Part shown: one piece after another, positions 24,030-35,914 of the stretch | Position numbering within the stretch: position 1 is the stretch's first letter | Layout: every line of letters begins with the position of its first letter | Source of the DNA: Flavobacterium tiangeerense | Lineage (GTDB): Bacteria > Bacteroidota > Bacteroidia > Flavobacteriales > Flavobacteriaceae | DNA: 41,878 bases | Assembly: GCF_007830355.1 (NCBI RefSeq) | Contig: NZ_VLKO01000015.1 | Location: 1-41,878, forward strand | Direction: 5' to 3' | Translations under genes and position numbers: made by a program | Notes under the pieces: model-generated | The model's database searches: none | The model's input: only the letters and a program-made list of their open reading frames with translations | Told to the model about the DNA's origin: nothing

Positions 24030-25559
24030 ATGCAACACAACGTACTTATTTTAGATTTCGGATCGCAATACACACAGCTTATTGCGCGTAGAGTTCGCGA
24101 ATTAAATATATTCTGCGAAATTTTCCCATATAATCATTTTCCGAGTGATTTATCATCTTATAAAGCAGTAATTCTTGGAGGAAGTCCATTTTCTGTTCGC
24201 GCAGACGATGCACCCCATCCAGATTTATCTCAAATAAGAGGCAAACTTCCTTTATTAGCAGTTTGTTATGGAGCTCAATATTTATCTCATTTTAGCGGTG
24301 GTGAAGTAGCTGCATCTAATACAAGAGAATATGGTAGAGCTAATTTATCATTTATCAAGGAAGATGAGATTTTCTTTGAAGGTGTTTCTTCAAACAGCCA
24401 AGTTTGGATGAGTCATAGTGATAGTATCAAAGCTTTGCCAACAAATGGTGTAAAACTAGCCAGCACTCATGATGTTGAGTTTGCTGCTTACAAAATTGAA
24501 GGCGAAACCACTTATGCAATACAATACCATCCTGAGGTTTTTCACTCAACGGATGGTTCTAAAATGCTAGAGAATTTCTTAGTAAAAATAGCTGAGGTTC
24601 CACAAACCTTTACTCCAAATGCTTTCGTTGAAGAAATGGTCTCTGAATTGAAAGAAAAATTACAAGACGATAAAGTTGTTTTGGGTCTTTCTGGAGGAGT
24701 AGATTCAACAGTGGCAGCAGTTTTATTACATCAAGCTATTGGTAAAAATCTATATTGTATTTTTGTAAATAATGGTTTGTTACGTAAAAATGAGTTCCAA
24801 AATGTATTAGATCAATACAAAGGAATGGGATTGAATGTAAAAGGAGTGGATGCTGGAGATCGTTTCTTGTCTGAATTAGCAGGCGTTAGTGACCCAGAAA
24901 CCAAACGTAAAATTATAGGCCGCGTATTTGTAGAAGTTTTTGATGATGAGTCAAAAATTATCGAAGATGTAAAATGGTTGGCCCAAGGAACCATTTATCC
25001 AGATGTAATTGAGTCGGTATCTGTAAAAGGACCTTCTGCAACGATCAAATCACATCATAATGTAGGTGGTTTGCCAGATTACATGAAATTGAAAATTGTG
25101 GAACCACTCAGAATGCTTTTTAAAGATGAAGTAAGAAAAGTTGGTGCTTCATTAGGTATAGATCCAGAATTACTAGGAAGACATCCTTTCCCTGGACCTG
25201 GATTGTCAATACGTATCTTAGGGGATATTACACCAGAAAAAGTACAAATTTTACAAGATGTAGATGCTGTTTTTATTGACGGATTAAAATCTTGGGGATT
25301 GTATGATAAAGTTTGGCAAGCAGGAGCAATTCTTCTACCTGTAAATAGCGTAGGAGTTATGGGTGATGAACGTACTTATGAGAAAGTAATTGCATTACGC
25401 GCCGTTGAATCTACTGATGGTATGACTGCTGATTGGGTTCATCTTCCGTATGAGTTTTTAATGAAAGTTTCAAATGATATCATTAATAAAGTTAAAGGGG
25501 TAAATAGAGTGGTTTATGATATCAGTTCAAAACCACCAGCAACAATTGAATGGGAATAG
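24030..25559 (+). CDS. guaA: GMP synthase (glutamine-hydrolysing)
   Basis: A 509-residue two-domain enzyme that aminates XMP to GMP with glutamine and ATP. Glutaminase domain: C79 (LAVCYGAQ) with H167 and E169 (QYHPEV). ATP-pyrophosphatase domain: P-loop SGGVDST (221-227), then the dimerisation domain containing [22 protein letters not shown], and ending PPATIEWE, as in all GuaA. I start at the ATG at 24030, which gives the usual [15 protein letters not shown]. An in-frame TTG six bases earlier lies inside the -7 element. Confidence 0.97.
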   Translation: MQHNVLILDFGSQYTQLIARRVRELNIFCEIFPYNHFPSDLSSYKAVILGGSPFSVRADDAPHPDLSQIRGKLPLLAVCYGAQYLSHFSGGEVAASNTREYGRANLSFIKEDEIFFEGVSSNSQVWMSHSDSIKALPTNGVKLASTHDVEFAAYKIEGETTYAIQYHPEVFHSTDGSKMLENFLVKIAEVPQTFTPNAFVEEMVSELKEKLQDDKVVLGLSGGVDSTVAAVLLHQAIGKNLYCIFVNNGLLRKNEFQNVLDQYKGMGLNVKGVDAGDRFLSELAGVSDPETKRKIIGRVFVEVFDDESKIIEDVKWLAQGTIYPDVIESVSVKGPSATIKSHHNVGGLPDYMKLKIVEPLRMLFKDEVRKVGASLGIDPELLGRHPFPGPGLSIRILGDITPEKVQILQDVDAVFIDGLKSWGLYDKVWQAGAILLPVNSVGVMGDERTYEKVIALRAVESTDGMTADWVHLPYEFLMKVSNDIINKVKGVNRVVYDISSKPPATIEWE

Positions 25560-25603
25560 CACCAGTTCAATTAAAATAGCGTGATAATAAGCGCATAAGA
25601 ATT

Positions 25604-25640
25604 AACGGTATCAGATTTTGGAATAAAATTTGATACCGTT
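25604..25640 (+). terminator. Long hairpin after guaA
   Basis: AACGGTATCA (25604-25613) and TGATACCGTT (25631-25640) form a 10-bp stem, extended inward by ATTTT with AAAAT. The tail (GTTTGTT) is only weakly T-rich, so termination may be partial. It lies 33 nt upstream of the next gene. Confidence 0.6.
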
Positions 25641-25672
25641 GTTTGTTAAGGATTTAAAATTAATAAAAAAAG

Positions 25673-27616
25673 ATGAAATATTTTTTAGCAGTATGCATGA
25701 CAGCATTGTGGTTCAATTTGAGTACGCTTGCACAAAGTAAAGCTACAACTCACAAGGTTGAAAAAGGGGAAACTATCAATAGTATTGCTCAAAAATACAA
25801 AGTGACACCGTATGATATTTACCAGTTAAATCCAGATGTTCAAAAAGGATTGCAATTGAATAGTATTTTGTTGATTCCAAGTCCAAGTGCTAAAAAAGCT
25901 ATTACTTTACCAGTAAAAAAAGAGGTAACTTCAACAAAACATGTCATGGCTCCAAAAGAGACTTTGTATGGAATTTTGAAAAAATATGATGTTACAACAG
26001 AGGAACTGCAAAAAGTAAACCCATTACTAGATGTTCAAGCTTTAAAAATTGGACAAGTTCTTGTGATTCCATCTAAAACGGCTTTAAAAAGTAATGTTCC
26101 TACGCAGGAAAAAGCGGTAAAACATATTGTTTTAGCTAAAGAAACTAAATATTCTATTGCTAATAAATACGGTATTACAATAGAAGAATTAGAGAGAAAA
26201 AATCCTGAAATTGTATCCAATTTACCCATAGGTTATGAGCTAATCATTAAAGGAAATCCAATTAAAATTGCAAAATCAGTTATAGCAACTGAAGTAAAAA
26301 AAGAATCTGTACAAGTAGCTTCTGCAGCTGTTTTTCCAAAAGGGAATTTTATAAGCTATGTTGTAAGGCCAAAAGAAACGCTCTACAGTTTGTCAAAAAT
26401 GTCGGGGTTATCTCAAGAAGAACTATTGAAAGAAAATCCAGCATTGGCTAATGGAGTAGAAGTAGGAATGGAGATAAAAATCCCAGAATCAGCTACTATC
26501 ACACCAGTAGAAGCAATAAAAAAGGAATTTACTGTCCTTGCTAAGAAAAATAACGAGAGAAAGAAATTAGCTTTATTGTTGCCATTTAATGTTACAAAAA
26601 TTGAAAACGACACTGTAAATTCTATTACCGCACGCTTAAAGAAAGATAAATTTCTAAACATGACTTTAGATTTTTATTCGGGTGCTTTAATGGCAATTGA
26701 TTCGGCAAAAACATTAGGGTTAAATGTAGAAATAAAAATACTAGATTCACAAGAATCTAAAAATAGTTCGGCCGTAGCAGCATTGACAAAAAGTAATAAT
26801 CTCGAAGAATCTGACGCAATAATAGGACCATTTTATCAAGCAAATGTAGAGAAAATGGCAGAGCTTGTTTTGCAAAATCAAGTTCCAGTAGTATCTCCTT
26901 TGTCAAAAGAAAATGAAGTTAAATTTGCAAACATTTTCCAGTCGGTTCCTAATCCGGATGCAGTTAAGAATGCCATGTTTGACTACATGCGTACCAAAGG
27001 TGGGAATATGATTGCAGTTGTAGACAAGAAAAAAGGTTCAGTAATAAAGTTTATTTCAGACAATCACAAAGATGTGCGTTTTGTACCTCTTACCGCTACA
27101 GGGGGTGTATCAGCTGAGAGTATTAAAAGTTTATTAGTAAAAGACAAGATGAATTATGTAGTCATGGAAACCGAAAATACAGGCATGATCAAGGCTACAC
27201 TTTCTGCATTAATGAGTGCTATGGCAACTTACAAAGTACAATTAGTTATTTTAGAACCTAATGAAACATTAGATACAGATGAAATTAATTTTTCAAGTTT
27301 AACAAAACTGAAACTGATGTATCCTGCTGTAAGCCGTGAAAATGAATCTCCAGAGGCTTTAATTTTTGAAAAAGAATACAAAAAGAAAAATAAAGTGTAT
27401 CCAAGTGTTTTTGCAACAAGAGGATTTGATGTTACGTTTGATACGCTTTTGCGTTTGTCCCAAGGTAAAAAGTTTGAGGAAACAACCTTGGAAGTTACAA
27501 CAGAGCAAGTAGATAATAAGTTTGATTACTCAAAAAACACCACGGGAGGGTATAGCAATAACGGAATTTATATCTTGTATTATGATACAGATTTAACGAT
27601 TAAAGAAGCAAAGTAA
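25673..27616 (+). CDS. Four-LysM protein fused to a periplasmic-binding-protein-like domain
   Basis: A 647-residue exported protein. A signal peptide (about 1-21) is followed by four LysM repeats at about 27-69, 90-133, 151-193 and 229-271, each with the K-x-E-T-x(3)-I/L start and N-P turn. After a linker a type-1 periplasmic-binding fold begins (KLALLLPFNV, about 298) with a 'DAIIGPF' segment, as in LpoA-like or Leu/Ile/Val-binding proteins. LysM repeats bind peptidoglycan. The architecture suggests a cell-wall-anchored sensor or a regulator of wall synthesis, but that is inference. The stop codon overlaps the start of the OsmC gene by one base. Confidence 0.88.
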   Translation: MKYFLAVCMTALWFNLSTLAQSKATTHKVEKGETINSIAQKYKVTPYDIYQLNPDVQKGLQLNSILLIPSPSAKKAITLPVKKEVTSTKHVMAPKETLYGILKKYDVTTEELQKVNPLLDVQALKIGQVLVIPSKTALKSNVPTQEKAVKHIVLAKETKYSIANKYGITIEELERKNPEIVSNLPIGYELIIKGNPIKIAKSVIATEVKKESVQVASAAVFPKGNFISYVVRPKETLYSLSKMSGLSQEELLKENPALANGVEVGMEIKIPESATITPVEAIKKEFTVLAKKNNERKKLALLLPFNVTKIENDTVNSITARLKKDKFLNMTLDFYSGALMAIDSAKTLGLNVEIKILDSQESKNSSAVAALTKSNNLEESDAIIGPFYQANVEKMAELVLQNQVPVVSPLSKENEVKFANIFQSVPNPDAVKNAMFDYMRTKGGNMIAVVDKKKGSVIKFISDNHKDVRFVPLTATGGVSAESIKSLLVKDKMNYVVMETENTGMIKATLSALMSAMATYKVQLVILEPNETLDTDEINFSSLTKLKLMYPAVSRENESPEALIFEKEYKKKNKVYPSVFATRGFDVTFDTLLRLSQGKKFEETTLEVTTEQVDNKFDYSKNTTGGYSNNGIYILYYDTDLTIKEAK

Positions 27617-28017
27617 TGACATCAAGAGTAACATATTTAGGGGATTTAAGAACATCGTCGATTCATTTACAATCGGGTACAGAAATTCTTTCGGATGCAC
27701 CAGTAGACAATAACGGAAAAGGGGAAGCTTTTTCTCCTACAGATACCGTTGCGAATGCATTGGCTACTTGCATGATGACTATTATGGGTATTAAAGCAAG
27801 AGATTTAAATGTTGATTTAAAGGGTTCTATTGCAAATGTTACTAAAATCATGAATGCAGAACCAAGAAGGATAGGTAAAATTGAAATCGCATTTGATATT
27901 TTTGGAACTCAAAATGAGAAAGAAAAAACAATATTAGAAAGAGCTGCCTTAACGTGTCCTGTCTTTTTAAGTTTGCATCCAGAAATAGAAAAAAGCATTT
28001 CGTTTAACTGGAAATAA
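27616..28017 (+). CDS. OsmC-family peroxiredoxin-like protein
   Basis: A 133-residue OsmC/Ohr-fold protein. The first conserved cysteine is in ALATCMMTIMG (about residue 53) and the second in ALTCPVFLSLHPEI (about residue 116), as expected for thiol peroxidases that reduce organic hydroperoxides. Its length and YedF/OsmC-like start put it in the general OsmC group and not in Ohr proper. It is translationally coupled (TAATG) to the LysM protein upstream and followed by a terminator. Confidence 0.9.
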   Translation: MTSRVTYLGDLRTSSIHLQSGTEILSDAPVDNNGKGEAFSPTDTVANALATCMMTIMGIKARDLNVDLKGSIANVTKIMNAEPRRIGKIEIAFDIFGTQNEKEKTILERAALTCPVFLSLHPEIEKSISFNWK

Positions 28018-28040
28018 TACTTAGTAATCAATACATATAA

Positions 28041-28067
28041 AGCAAGAGATTTATTTCTTGCTTTTTT
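28041..28067 (+). terminator. Terminator after the OsmC-family gene
   Basis: AGCAAGA (28041-28047) and TCTTGCT (28056-28062) form a 7-bp stem followed by six T residues. Confidence 0.75.
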
Positions 28068-28078
28068 CTTTTTATAAA

Positions 28079-28309
28079 ATGGATCAAAACCAAAAACAAC
28101 TTATAAAACTGGCTCATACTAAAATGCCCTTTGGTAAATATGAGGGCTGGTTTTTAATTGAAATACCTGAATATTATATTGTTTGGTATGCCAATAAAGG
28201 CTTTCCAAAAGGTGAGTTAGGGCAACAATTACAATTGGTTTATGAATTAAAACTTAATGGCCTAGAGGATTTGATTCGGAATATTAAAAAAAAATATCCC
28301 AAACCATAG
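28079..28309 (+). CDS. DUF3820-family protein
   Basis: A 76-residue protein with the DUF3820 core: MPFGKYEGWFLIEIPEYYIVWY, followed by KGFPKGELGQQLQL. In this family, which appears related to quorum-sensing-regulator- and nuclease-associated small proteins, the biochemical role is unknown. I start at 28079 (MDQNQKQ), because an in-frame ATG at 28058 lies inside the terminator hairpin of the preceding gene. Transcription may begin downstream of that hairpin or by read-through. Confidence 0.85.
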   Translation: MDQNQKQLIKLAHTKMPFGKYEGWFLIEIPEYYIVWYANKGFPKGELGQQLQLVYELKLNGLEDLIRNIKKKYPKP

Positions 28310-28348
28310 CATTTAAATTTTGCTTTTAAGTTATCAATATGGGTTTAA

Positions 28349-30073
<1,725 letters not shown>

Positions 30074-30138
30074 TAAGGTTGTAGTGAAACATTTACTGAA
30101 ACTTGCTACTAATAGATTAAACACTTTTAAATATTAAA

Positions 30139-32046
30139 ATGGAACAAAAAAAATTTGACCTCAATTCAATTATCGGTTTTGCCTTAATTTTTGTAATCTT
30201 GATTTTTATCATGTATCAAAATCAACCAGATCCAAAGGTGGTTGCAGCAGAAAAAGCGCAAAAGGCATTGCAAATTAAAGAGGCAAAAGCAAAGGCTCTT
30301 GAAGTAAAAAAAGTTGAAATTGCTGCTCAAGCTGTTGCCGCAACTGGGGATACAACACAATTGGCACAATTAGAAAAATCTTTAGGTAGTTTTGCTTATT
30401 CTGCAACTTTGCCATCTGCAAAGGCTAGCGTAACAACAATTGAAAACGACTTGGTAAAACTTACAATTGCCAATAAAGGAGGATATATTGTTGAGGCTAC
30501 TTTAAAAGAGTTTGAAAAATTTAAAAAAGGGTCAGGACAATTAGTCCAATTGATTAACGACAACAACGCTAGTTTGAATGTACAGTTGATCACTTTGGAC
30601 AACCGCACTTTAAACACTAAAGATTTATATTTTGAATCATCATTAACAAAAATTGGTGCAGACCAAGTTTTGTCTATGAAATTAAAGGCTGGAGCCAATG
30701 AGTTTTTAGAGTATAAATATATTTTGAAACCAAATGATTACATGATTGGTTTTGATATTCGTTCTCAAGGTCTTCAAAAAGTGTTGAATACTTCAAAACC
30801 TTTAGATTTAGAGTGGAATTTAAAGGCAAATAGAAATGAAAAAAGTATTTCTTACGAAAATAAATATACTGAAATATATTTTGAGCACAAAGACGGTAAA
30901 ATAGACTATGCTGGACTTGGAGCTTCTGAGAATGAGTTGCTTGAAAAACCTACATTTATAGCTTTCAAACAGCATTTTTTCTCAACTATATTAGTTTCTA
31001 AAACTCCATTTGAGAACGCCCAAGTAACATCAACTAACTTGATGAAAGATGAAAAAGTAGATACAACATTTACTAAATCATTTAAAGCAAATATTCCATT
31101 AGCGTTTACTAATGGTGAAATTGATCACAAATTAAGTTGGTACATGGGACCATCTGATTATAAAACATTGGCTAGTTATGATTTGAATTTAGAGAAAATT
31201 GTAACAATGGGTTGGGGAATCATCGGATGGATTAATCGTTTCATATTTGTACCATTATTTGATTTCTTAGGATCATATATTGCCTATGGTATTGCAATTA
31301 TAGTTTTTACTATTTTGATAAAATTGGCTATGTCGCCTATAACTTTCAAATCTTTCTTGTCTCAAGCAAAAATGAAGTTATTGCGACCTGAAATTGCTGA
31401 ATTGGGAGAGAAGTTCAAGAAAGATCCAATGAAAAAGCAACAAGAAACAATGAAGCTTTACAACAAAGCGGGCGTGAATCCTATGGCAGGTTGTATACCA
31501 GCATTGATTCAAATGCCTTTTTTGATGGCTTCGTTTCAGTTTTTCCCATCCGCATTTGAGTTAAGACATAAAAGTTTTCTTTGGGCAGATGACCTTTCAT
31601 CTTTTGATGAAATTGTAAAATTGCCTTTTTACATTCCTTTTTATGGAAATCATATTAGTTTGTTTCCTATTCTTGCAGCGATAGCTATTTTCTTTTATAT
31701 GAAAATGACATCTGGAGACCAGCAAATGGCAGCGCCACAACAAGAAGGTATGCCAGATATGGCCAAGATGATGAAGATCATGATTTACGTTTCGCCAATA
31801 ATGATGTTGTTTTTCTTTAATAGTTATGGAGCTGGATTGAGTTTGTACAACTTTATATCAAACTTGGTTACTATATTAATCATGTTGGTAATTAAAAAGT
31901 ATTTCATTGACAGTGATAAAATTCATGCACAAATTCAAGAAAACAAACTGAAAGAACCCAAAAAACAAGGTAAGTTTCAACGAAAGTTACAAGAAGTAAT
32001 GGAACAAGCCGAAGCTCAAAAAGCATTGGACAAAAAGAATAAGTAA
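30139..32046 (+). CDS. yidC: Membrane protein insertase YidC
   Basis: A 635-residue YidC/Oxa1 insertase, Gram-negative long form. It has an N-terminal membrane anchor (about 12-27), a charged Ala/Lys linker (about 30-65), a periplasmic P1 beta-sandwich domain (about 80-350) and five C-terminal membrane helices. The core signature is LAMSPITFKSFLSQAKM followed by a helical hairpin (PMKKQQETMKLYNKAGVNP) and GCIPALIQMPFLMASFQFFP. The hydrophilic-groove arginine of the family may be the one in KLLRPE. The tail is basic (KEPKKQGKFQRKLQE), as needed for ribosome contact. A terminator follows. Confidence 0.97.
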   Translation: MEQKKFDLNSIIGFALIFVILIFIMYQNQPDPKVVAAEKAQKALQIKEAKAKALEVKKVEIAAQAVAATGDTTQLAQLEKSLGSFAYSATLPSAKASVTTIENDLVKLTIANKGGYIVEATLKEFEKFKKGSGQLVQLINDNNASLNVQLITLDNRTLNTKDLYFESSLTKIGADQVLSMKLKAGANEFLEYKYILKPNDYMIGFDIRSQGLQKVLNTSKPLDLEWNLKANRNEKSISYENKYTEIYFEHKDGKIDYAGLGASENELLEKPTFIAFKQHFFSTILVSKTPFENAQVTSTNLMKDEKVDTTFTKSFKANIPLAFTNGEIDHKLSWYMGPSDYKTLASYDLNLEKIVTMGWGIIGWINRFIFVPLFDFLGSYIAYGIAIIVFTILIKLAMSPITFKSFLSQAKMKLLRPEIAELGEKFKKDPMKKQQETMKLYNKAGVNPMAGCIPALIQMPFLMASFQFFPSAFELRHKSFLWADDLSSFDEIVKLPFYIPFYGNHISLFPILAAIAIFFYMKMTSGDQQMAAPQQEGMPDMAKMMKIMIYVSPIMMLFFFNSYGAGLSLYNFISNLVTILIMLVIKKYFIDSDKIHAQIQENKLKEPKKQGKFQRKLQEVMEQAEAQKALDKKNK

Positions 32047-32068
32047 TTAGATTTTTTAATATTTAAGG

Positions 32069-32103
32069 CCTCATAAAACATATTTGTTTTGTGAGGTTTT
32101 TTT
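32069..32103 (+). terminator. Terminator of yidC
   Basis: CCTCATAAAAC (32069-32079) and GTTTTGTGAGG (32086-32096) pair over 11 positions with one G-T pair, followed by a run of T. Confidence 0.85.
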
Positions 32104-32412
32104 ATTCTTGAATATTTGAGTTTTTCAAAAAATTGATTTTCTAGCGTGAATTGTTTGGTACTTTATTTTCAAGAATAGATGTTATATTTAAGGTAAGGAT
32201 ATAATGAATGTGTATGTAAAGTAAGTGTTTGGTCTTTTTTCAAACTCTTAAACTTATAAGGTAAACTCTGGACGTAACTAATTGATTTCGTTCCTTTTTA
32301 ATTGTATTAAGTTTAAAGTTTAAGTCTGTCTACTTATTGACAATTCAAAATCTTTAAGACAATGATAGTAATAGAATTTTTAATTAAGTAAATTCGAATT
32401 AATACACAACAA

Positions 32413-32450
32413 AAAATGGCTGTCAAATTGAAAAATTTGACAGCCATTTT
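32413..32450 (-). terminator. Terminator of the fasciclin gene, probably bidirectional
   Basis: A perfect 17-bp inverted repeat (32413-32429 with 32434-32450) around a GAAA loop, with T-runs in both directions. It lies 38 nt beyond the stop codon of the minus-strand fasciclin gene. Confidence 0.88.
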
Positions 32451-32488
32451 AATTATTTAAAAGTAATTAGTTTATATTTTTTTAATTA

Positions 32489-33451
32489 TTATAAGATAGG
32501 TAATAGAACTTTGTCCAAAACATGAATAACTCCATTTGAACACTGCACATCAAATGCAGTTATATTAGAAACTCTATTACTTGCATCTGTAATTTTGGCA
32601 CCACCTGTAAGTGATACTTTAAAAGTTTGAGCTGGAGTTAATATTGGTGTTACGACTTGTCCTTCGGTTAATGTAGCTGCTAATACATTTGCAGGGCTAA
32701 CTACGTGGTACTGTAATACTTTTGTCAAGTTAGCTGCTGAAACACTGGCAATACCACCTGGAGCTAACTCGGTGTTCAATGACGTAAAAGCAGCGTTATT
32801 TGGTGCAAATACAGTAAATGGTCCAGTACCTGACAATATAGACACAAAATTAGGCTGACCAGCACCAGTTAAAGCACCAACAAGTGAACTAAAGTTTGGG
32901 TTTGCAGTTGCATGTGTAACAATAGTTGGTAAATTTATTACTGCATCTACAATGTGTATGACACCGTTTGATGCTATTACATCTGGGGTAGTAACCGAAG
33001 CTACACCATTTAATCTAACGCCTGATGATAAGTTAACATACATGCTCATAGTATTTGTTCCAGAAGTTGCGCTTTTGGCCAAGGTCTTTACGTATCCAGT
33101 TTGTAGATCCGTTGATTTTACCGTTCCGCTTACCACGTGGTTCAATAAAATTTGAGTTAATACCTCTACCGGCACTTGATTGATACTGTTGAAATTGTTC
33201 GCTTGTAAAAAAGTTGTAAATGCTGCATCCGTTGGAGCAAAAACGGTAAAGGGTCCTGTTCCTTGAAGTGTTGTTGCAAGATTAGCGCGAGTAAGTGCTT
33301 GTACAAGGATACTTAAATTAGGAGATTTTACAGCTAAACCTGTAACTGTGTTATCTGCAGTAGTACTTTCATCATCGTTGTCACACGAGAAGGATAGAAT
33401 TGCCAAAAGTGCAATAACGAAAATGTTTTTAAATTTTAATACATTTTTCAT
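32489..33451 (-). CDS. Lipoprotein with two fasciclin (FAS1) domains
   Basis: A 320-residue lipoprotein with signal and lipobox Cys23 (AILSFSC), followed by an Asp/Glu/Thr-rich linker. Two FAS1 domains follow at about 40-175 and 178-318. Each has the diagnostic GPFTVFAPTDAAF / GPFTVFAPNNAAF segment and a late NGVIHIVD / NGVIHVLD segment with the conserved His. FAS1 domains mediate cell adhesion or ligand binding at the cell surface. It is a single gene with its own terminator and a 418-nt upstream gap. Confidence 0.94.
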   Translation of the reverse strand: MKNVLKFKNIFVIALLAILSFSCDNDDESTTADNTVTGLAVKSPNLSILVQALTRANLATTLQGTGPFTVFAPTDAAFTTFLQANNFNSINQVPVEVLTQILLNHVVSGTVKSTDLQTGYVKTLAKSATSGTNTMSMYVNLSSGVRLNGVASVTTPDVIASNGVIHIVDAVINLPTIVTHATANPNFSSLVGALTGAGQPNFVSILSGTGPFTVFAPNNAAFTSLNTELAPGGIASVSAANLTKVLQYHVVSPANVLAATLTEGQVVTPILTPAQTFKVSLTGGAKITDASNRVSNITAFDVQCSNGVIHVLDKVLLPIL

Positions 33452-33869
33452 AAGGGTTATTGTTTAATTGTTTCTGCTAAACTAAATATAAGAATTTATT
33501 TTTTGTTTAATATTTAGAAAAATTTAATAAACAGTATTGAATTTTATTATTATTTTTAAAACTGTTTATTGTTTGATAAAATTACTTTTAGGCTACTAAA
33601 AATCAGTAAATCATTGATTTTAGTATTCCAAAAAGATTATTTCGTATTATTTTTTGTTTTAATTAATTTTTTATTTAGTTAAACAAATATTAAAATCCGG
33701 ATTTAATCGAAACTTCCATCTTTATTCTTGATAGATGCAATAAAGTATTTATTTTTATTTTTTAATATTAAAACTATATGAGTTTTACACTTTTCTTTCT
33801 AAAAAATGTAATTTTGAGACACTAAAAGTCACATATTGTAGTTGTACTACATATCAAAATCTTATTATT
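33452..33869. other. 418-nt AT-rich intergenic region between divergent genes
   Basis: Very AT-rich sequence that must carry the promoters of the fasciclin gene (minus) and the MORN-repeat gene (plus). I see several partial TAnnTTT matches but none that stands out, and no ORF, RNA or repeat that I can support. Confidence 0.5.
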
Positions 33870-34586
33870 ATGTTTAAAAATCAAATGGTGTTGTTTTCTG
33901 TTTTATTATTTATAATTTTTGGACACAAGGGTATTGCCCAAACCGAATTTAATAAATACGATGACAAAGGTAAAAAGCACGGGTTATGGAAGGGAGTTTA
34001 TGAAGAATCCAAACGACCTCGTTATGAAGGAACATTTGATCATGGTAAGGAAACTGGTATTTTTAAATTTTATGATGATACTAAAGCGATGTCAGTTATA
34101 GCTACGCGCGAGTTTAATTTGAAAAACAATGCCGCTTTCACAATATTTTTTGATCAAAAAGGTAATAAAGTCAGCGAAGGAAATGTGATAAACAAGCTTT
34201 TTGATGGACAATGGAAATATTATCACCAAGCCTCAAAAACCATTATGACTGTTGAGAATTATGTAAAGGGTAAATTAGAAGGTGTGCGATATGTGTACTA
34301 TCCTAATAGTGCTATTGCAGAGGAAATTAGTTATAAAAATAATTTAAAAAACGGTCTTTATAAAAAAATTGCCGAAAATGGAGTTGTACTTGAGGAATCC
34401 ATTTACAAAGACAATGTTTATGATGGTGTTGCTATTTTTAGAGATGCAATTGGAGTCATTGTCTCGCAAGGCAAATTTGTAAATGGAAAAAAAATGGGTA
34501 TTTGGCAATTTTATGAAAAAGGAAAACTTGTCAAAGAAACAAATATGTGCCTGCACCAAAAAAGTAAAAACACCAAAAACAATTAA
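33870..34586 (+). CDS. Exported MORN-repeat (YwqK-like) protein
   Basis: A 238-residue protein with a signal peptide (about 1-24, ending GIAQ) and a chain of MORN_2-type repeats: KYDDKGKKHGLWKGVY, RYEGTFDHGKETGIFKFYDD, EGVRYVYYPNSAIAEEISYK, then NGKKMGIWQFYEKGKL. These beta-hairpin repeats are found in proteins annotated as 'YwqK family antitoxin', a label that rests on little evidence. No toxin gene is adjacent. It lies 70 nt upstream of mnmA, a neighbour I recall from other Flavobacteria. Role unknown, likely periplasmic. Confidence 0.88.
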   Translation: MFKNQMVLFSVLLFIIFGHKGIAQTEFNKYDDKGKKHGLWKGVYEESKRPRYEGTFDHGKETGIFKFYDDTKAMSVIATREFNLKNNAAFTIFFDQKGNKVSEGNVINKLFDGQWKYYHQASKTIMTVENYVKGKLEGVRYVYYPNSAIAEEISYKNNLKNGLYKKIAENGVVLEESIYKDNVYDGVAIFRDAIGVIVSQGKFVNGKKMGIWQFYEKGKLVKETNMCLHQKSKNTKNN

Positions 34587-34656
34587 AAAAATCTTGGGAA
34601 TTTCTAATGTAAATCTTTTGTAACTTTACACCCTTAAATAGTATAATTTTTTTTAG

Positions 34657-35844
34657 ATGAAGCGTGTTGTTGTAGGACTTTCAGGTGGGGTAGATTCAAG
34701 CGTTGCAGCTTATTTGTTGCAACAAGAAGGATATGAAGTTATAGGATTGTTTATGAAAAATTGGCACGATGATTCAGTGACTATTTCTAATGAATGTCCT
34801 TGGTTAGAAGATAGTAACGATGCTCTTCTTGTTGCTGAAAAATTAGGTATACCTTTTCAAACAGTTGATTTAAGTGAACAATATCAAGAGAAGATTGTTG
34901 ATTACATGTTCAATGAATATGAAAAAGGTAGAACTCCAAATCCCGATGTGCTTTGTAATAGAGAGATAAAGTTTGATGTTTTTATGAAAATTGCATTGAG
35001 TTTGGGAGCTGATTTTGTAGCTACGGGACACTACTGTCAAAAAAGTGAAACTGAAATTGAGGGTAAAACAGTATATCAACTAGTTGCTGGTGCTGATGTT
35101 AATAAGGATCAATCTTATTTTTTATGTCAATTATCTCAAGAACAATTATCAAAATCATTGTTTCCAATAGGCGCATTGACCAAACCTCAAGTTCGTGAAA
35201 TAGCAGCTCAAATGGAACTTGTAACAGCCGAAAAGAAAGATTCTCAAGGTCTTTGTTTCATTGGTAAAGTGAGGCTTCCTGAATTTTTACAGCAAAAACT
35301 TCAGCCTAAAGAAGGAGCCATTATTCAAATTTATAAAGATCATCCTATATATCAGCAAGATGACAAATCAGGATTAACGGTAGAAGATTCACTCCGTATT
35401 GAAGCTACAAAAATTGCTTATACTCCAGAGATGGGGAAATTTATGGGTAATCATAAAGGAGCTCATTATTTTACTATCGGTCAGCGTAAAGGTTTAAATG
35501 TAGGGGGTACAAAAGACCCATTGTTTATTATTGCAACGGATGTAATTACAAACACCGTATATACTGGACTTACAAGCCATCATCCAGGTTTATTTAAAAA
35601 GGCATTACGAATTTTAAAAGACGAGGTGCACTGGGTACGAGATGATTTGGCATTAATCAATGGTGAAACTTTAGAAGTAATGGCACGTATACGATACCGT
35701 CAGCCATTGCAAAAAGCAATATTACATCAATTTGAAAATGAAATGTTTATTTCTTTTGAGGAACCACAATCAGCAATCACTGAAGGGCAATTTGCAGCTT
35801 GGTACTTAGGAGAAGAATTAGTAGGCTCTGGTGTGATTTCATGA
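34657..35844 (+). CDS. mnmA: tRNA-uridine 2-sulfurtransferase
   Basis: A 395-residue MnmA that makes 2-thiouridine at position 34 of tRNA-Lys, -Glu and -Gln. The pyrophosphatase loop is SGGVDSS (9-15). The catalytic pair is C100 ([12 protein letters not shown]) and C200 (SQGLCFIGK), matching Cys102 and Cys199 of the E. coli enzyme. TGHYCQ and [12 protein letters not shown] are the tRNA/ATP-binding segments. It is somewhat longer than the E. coli protein because of a loop around 223-245 ([12 protein letters not shown]), which I recall from other Bacteroidota. Confidence 0.96.
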   Translation: MKRVVVGLSGGVDSSVAAYLLQQEGYEVIGLFMKNWHDDSVTISNECPWLEDSNDALLVAEKLGIPFQTVDLSEQYQEKIVDYMFNEYEKGRTPNPDVLCNREIKFDVFMKIALSLGADFVATGHYCQKSETEIEGKTVYQLVAGADVNKDQSYFLCQLSQEQLSKSLFPIGALTKPQVREIAAQMELVTAEKKDSQGLCFIGKVRLPEFLQQKLQPKEGAIIQIYKDHPIYQQDDKSGLTVEDSLRIEATKIAYTPEMGKFMGNHKGAHYFTIGQRKGLNVGGTKDPLFIIATDVITNTVYTGLTSHHPGLFKKALRILKDEVHWVRDDLALINGETLEVMARIRYRQPLQKAILHQFENEMFISFEEPQSAITEGQFAAWYLGEELVGSGVIS

Positions 35845-35914
35845 TTTTTTAGATTTTTTTTGTACACATAATAGATCAATTTTAAATTTTATACATTTAA
35901 TAATACAGTGCACT

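Larger units (their letters stand above)
32047..32488. other. 442-nt intergenic region holding two terminators
   Basis: It is flanked by convergent genes and contains the yidC terminator near its left end and the fasciclin-gene terminator near its right end. Between them (about 32104-32400) I see only AT-rich sequence, with no convincing ORF, RNA gene or repeat. Confidence 0.6.

Noticed and set aside
23879..24091. 70-codon ORF overlapping the guaA start
   Set aside because: It overlaps guaA in another frame and has no start context or protein features.
33870..34586. Toxin-antitoxin system based on the YwqK label
   Set aside because: No partner gene is adjacent, and the protein has a signal peptide. 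The MORN repeats alone do not support an antitoxin role.
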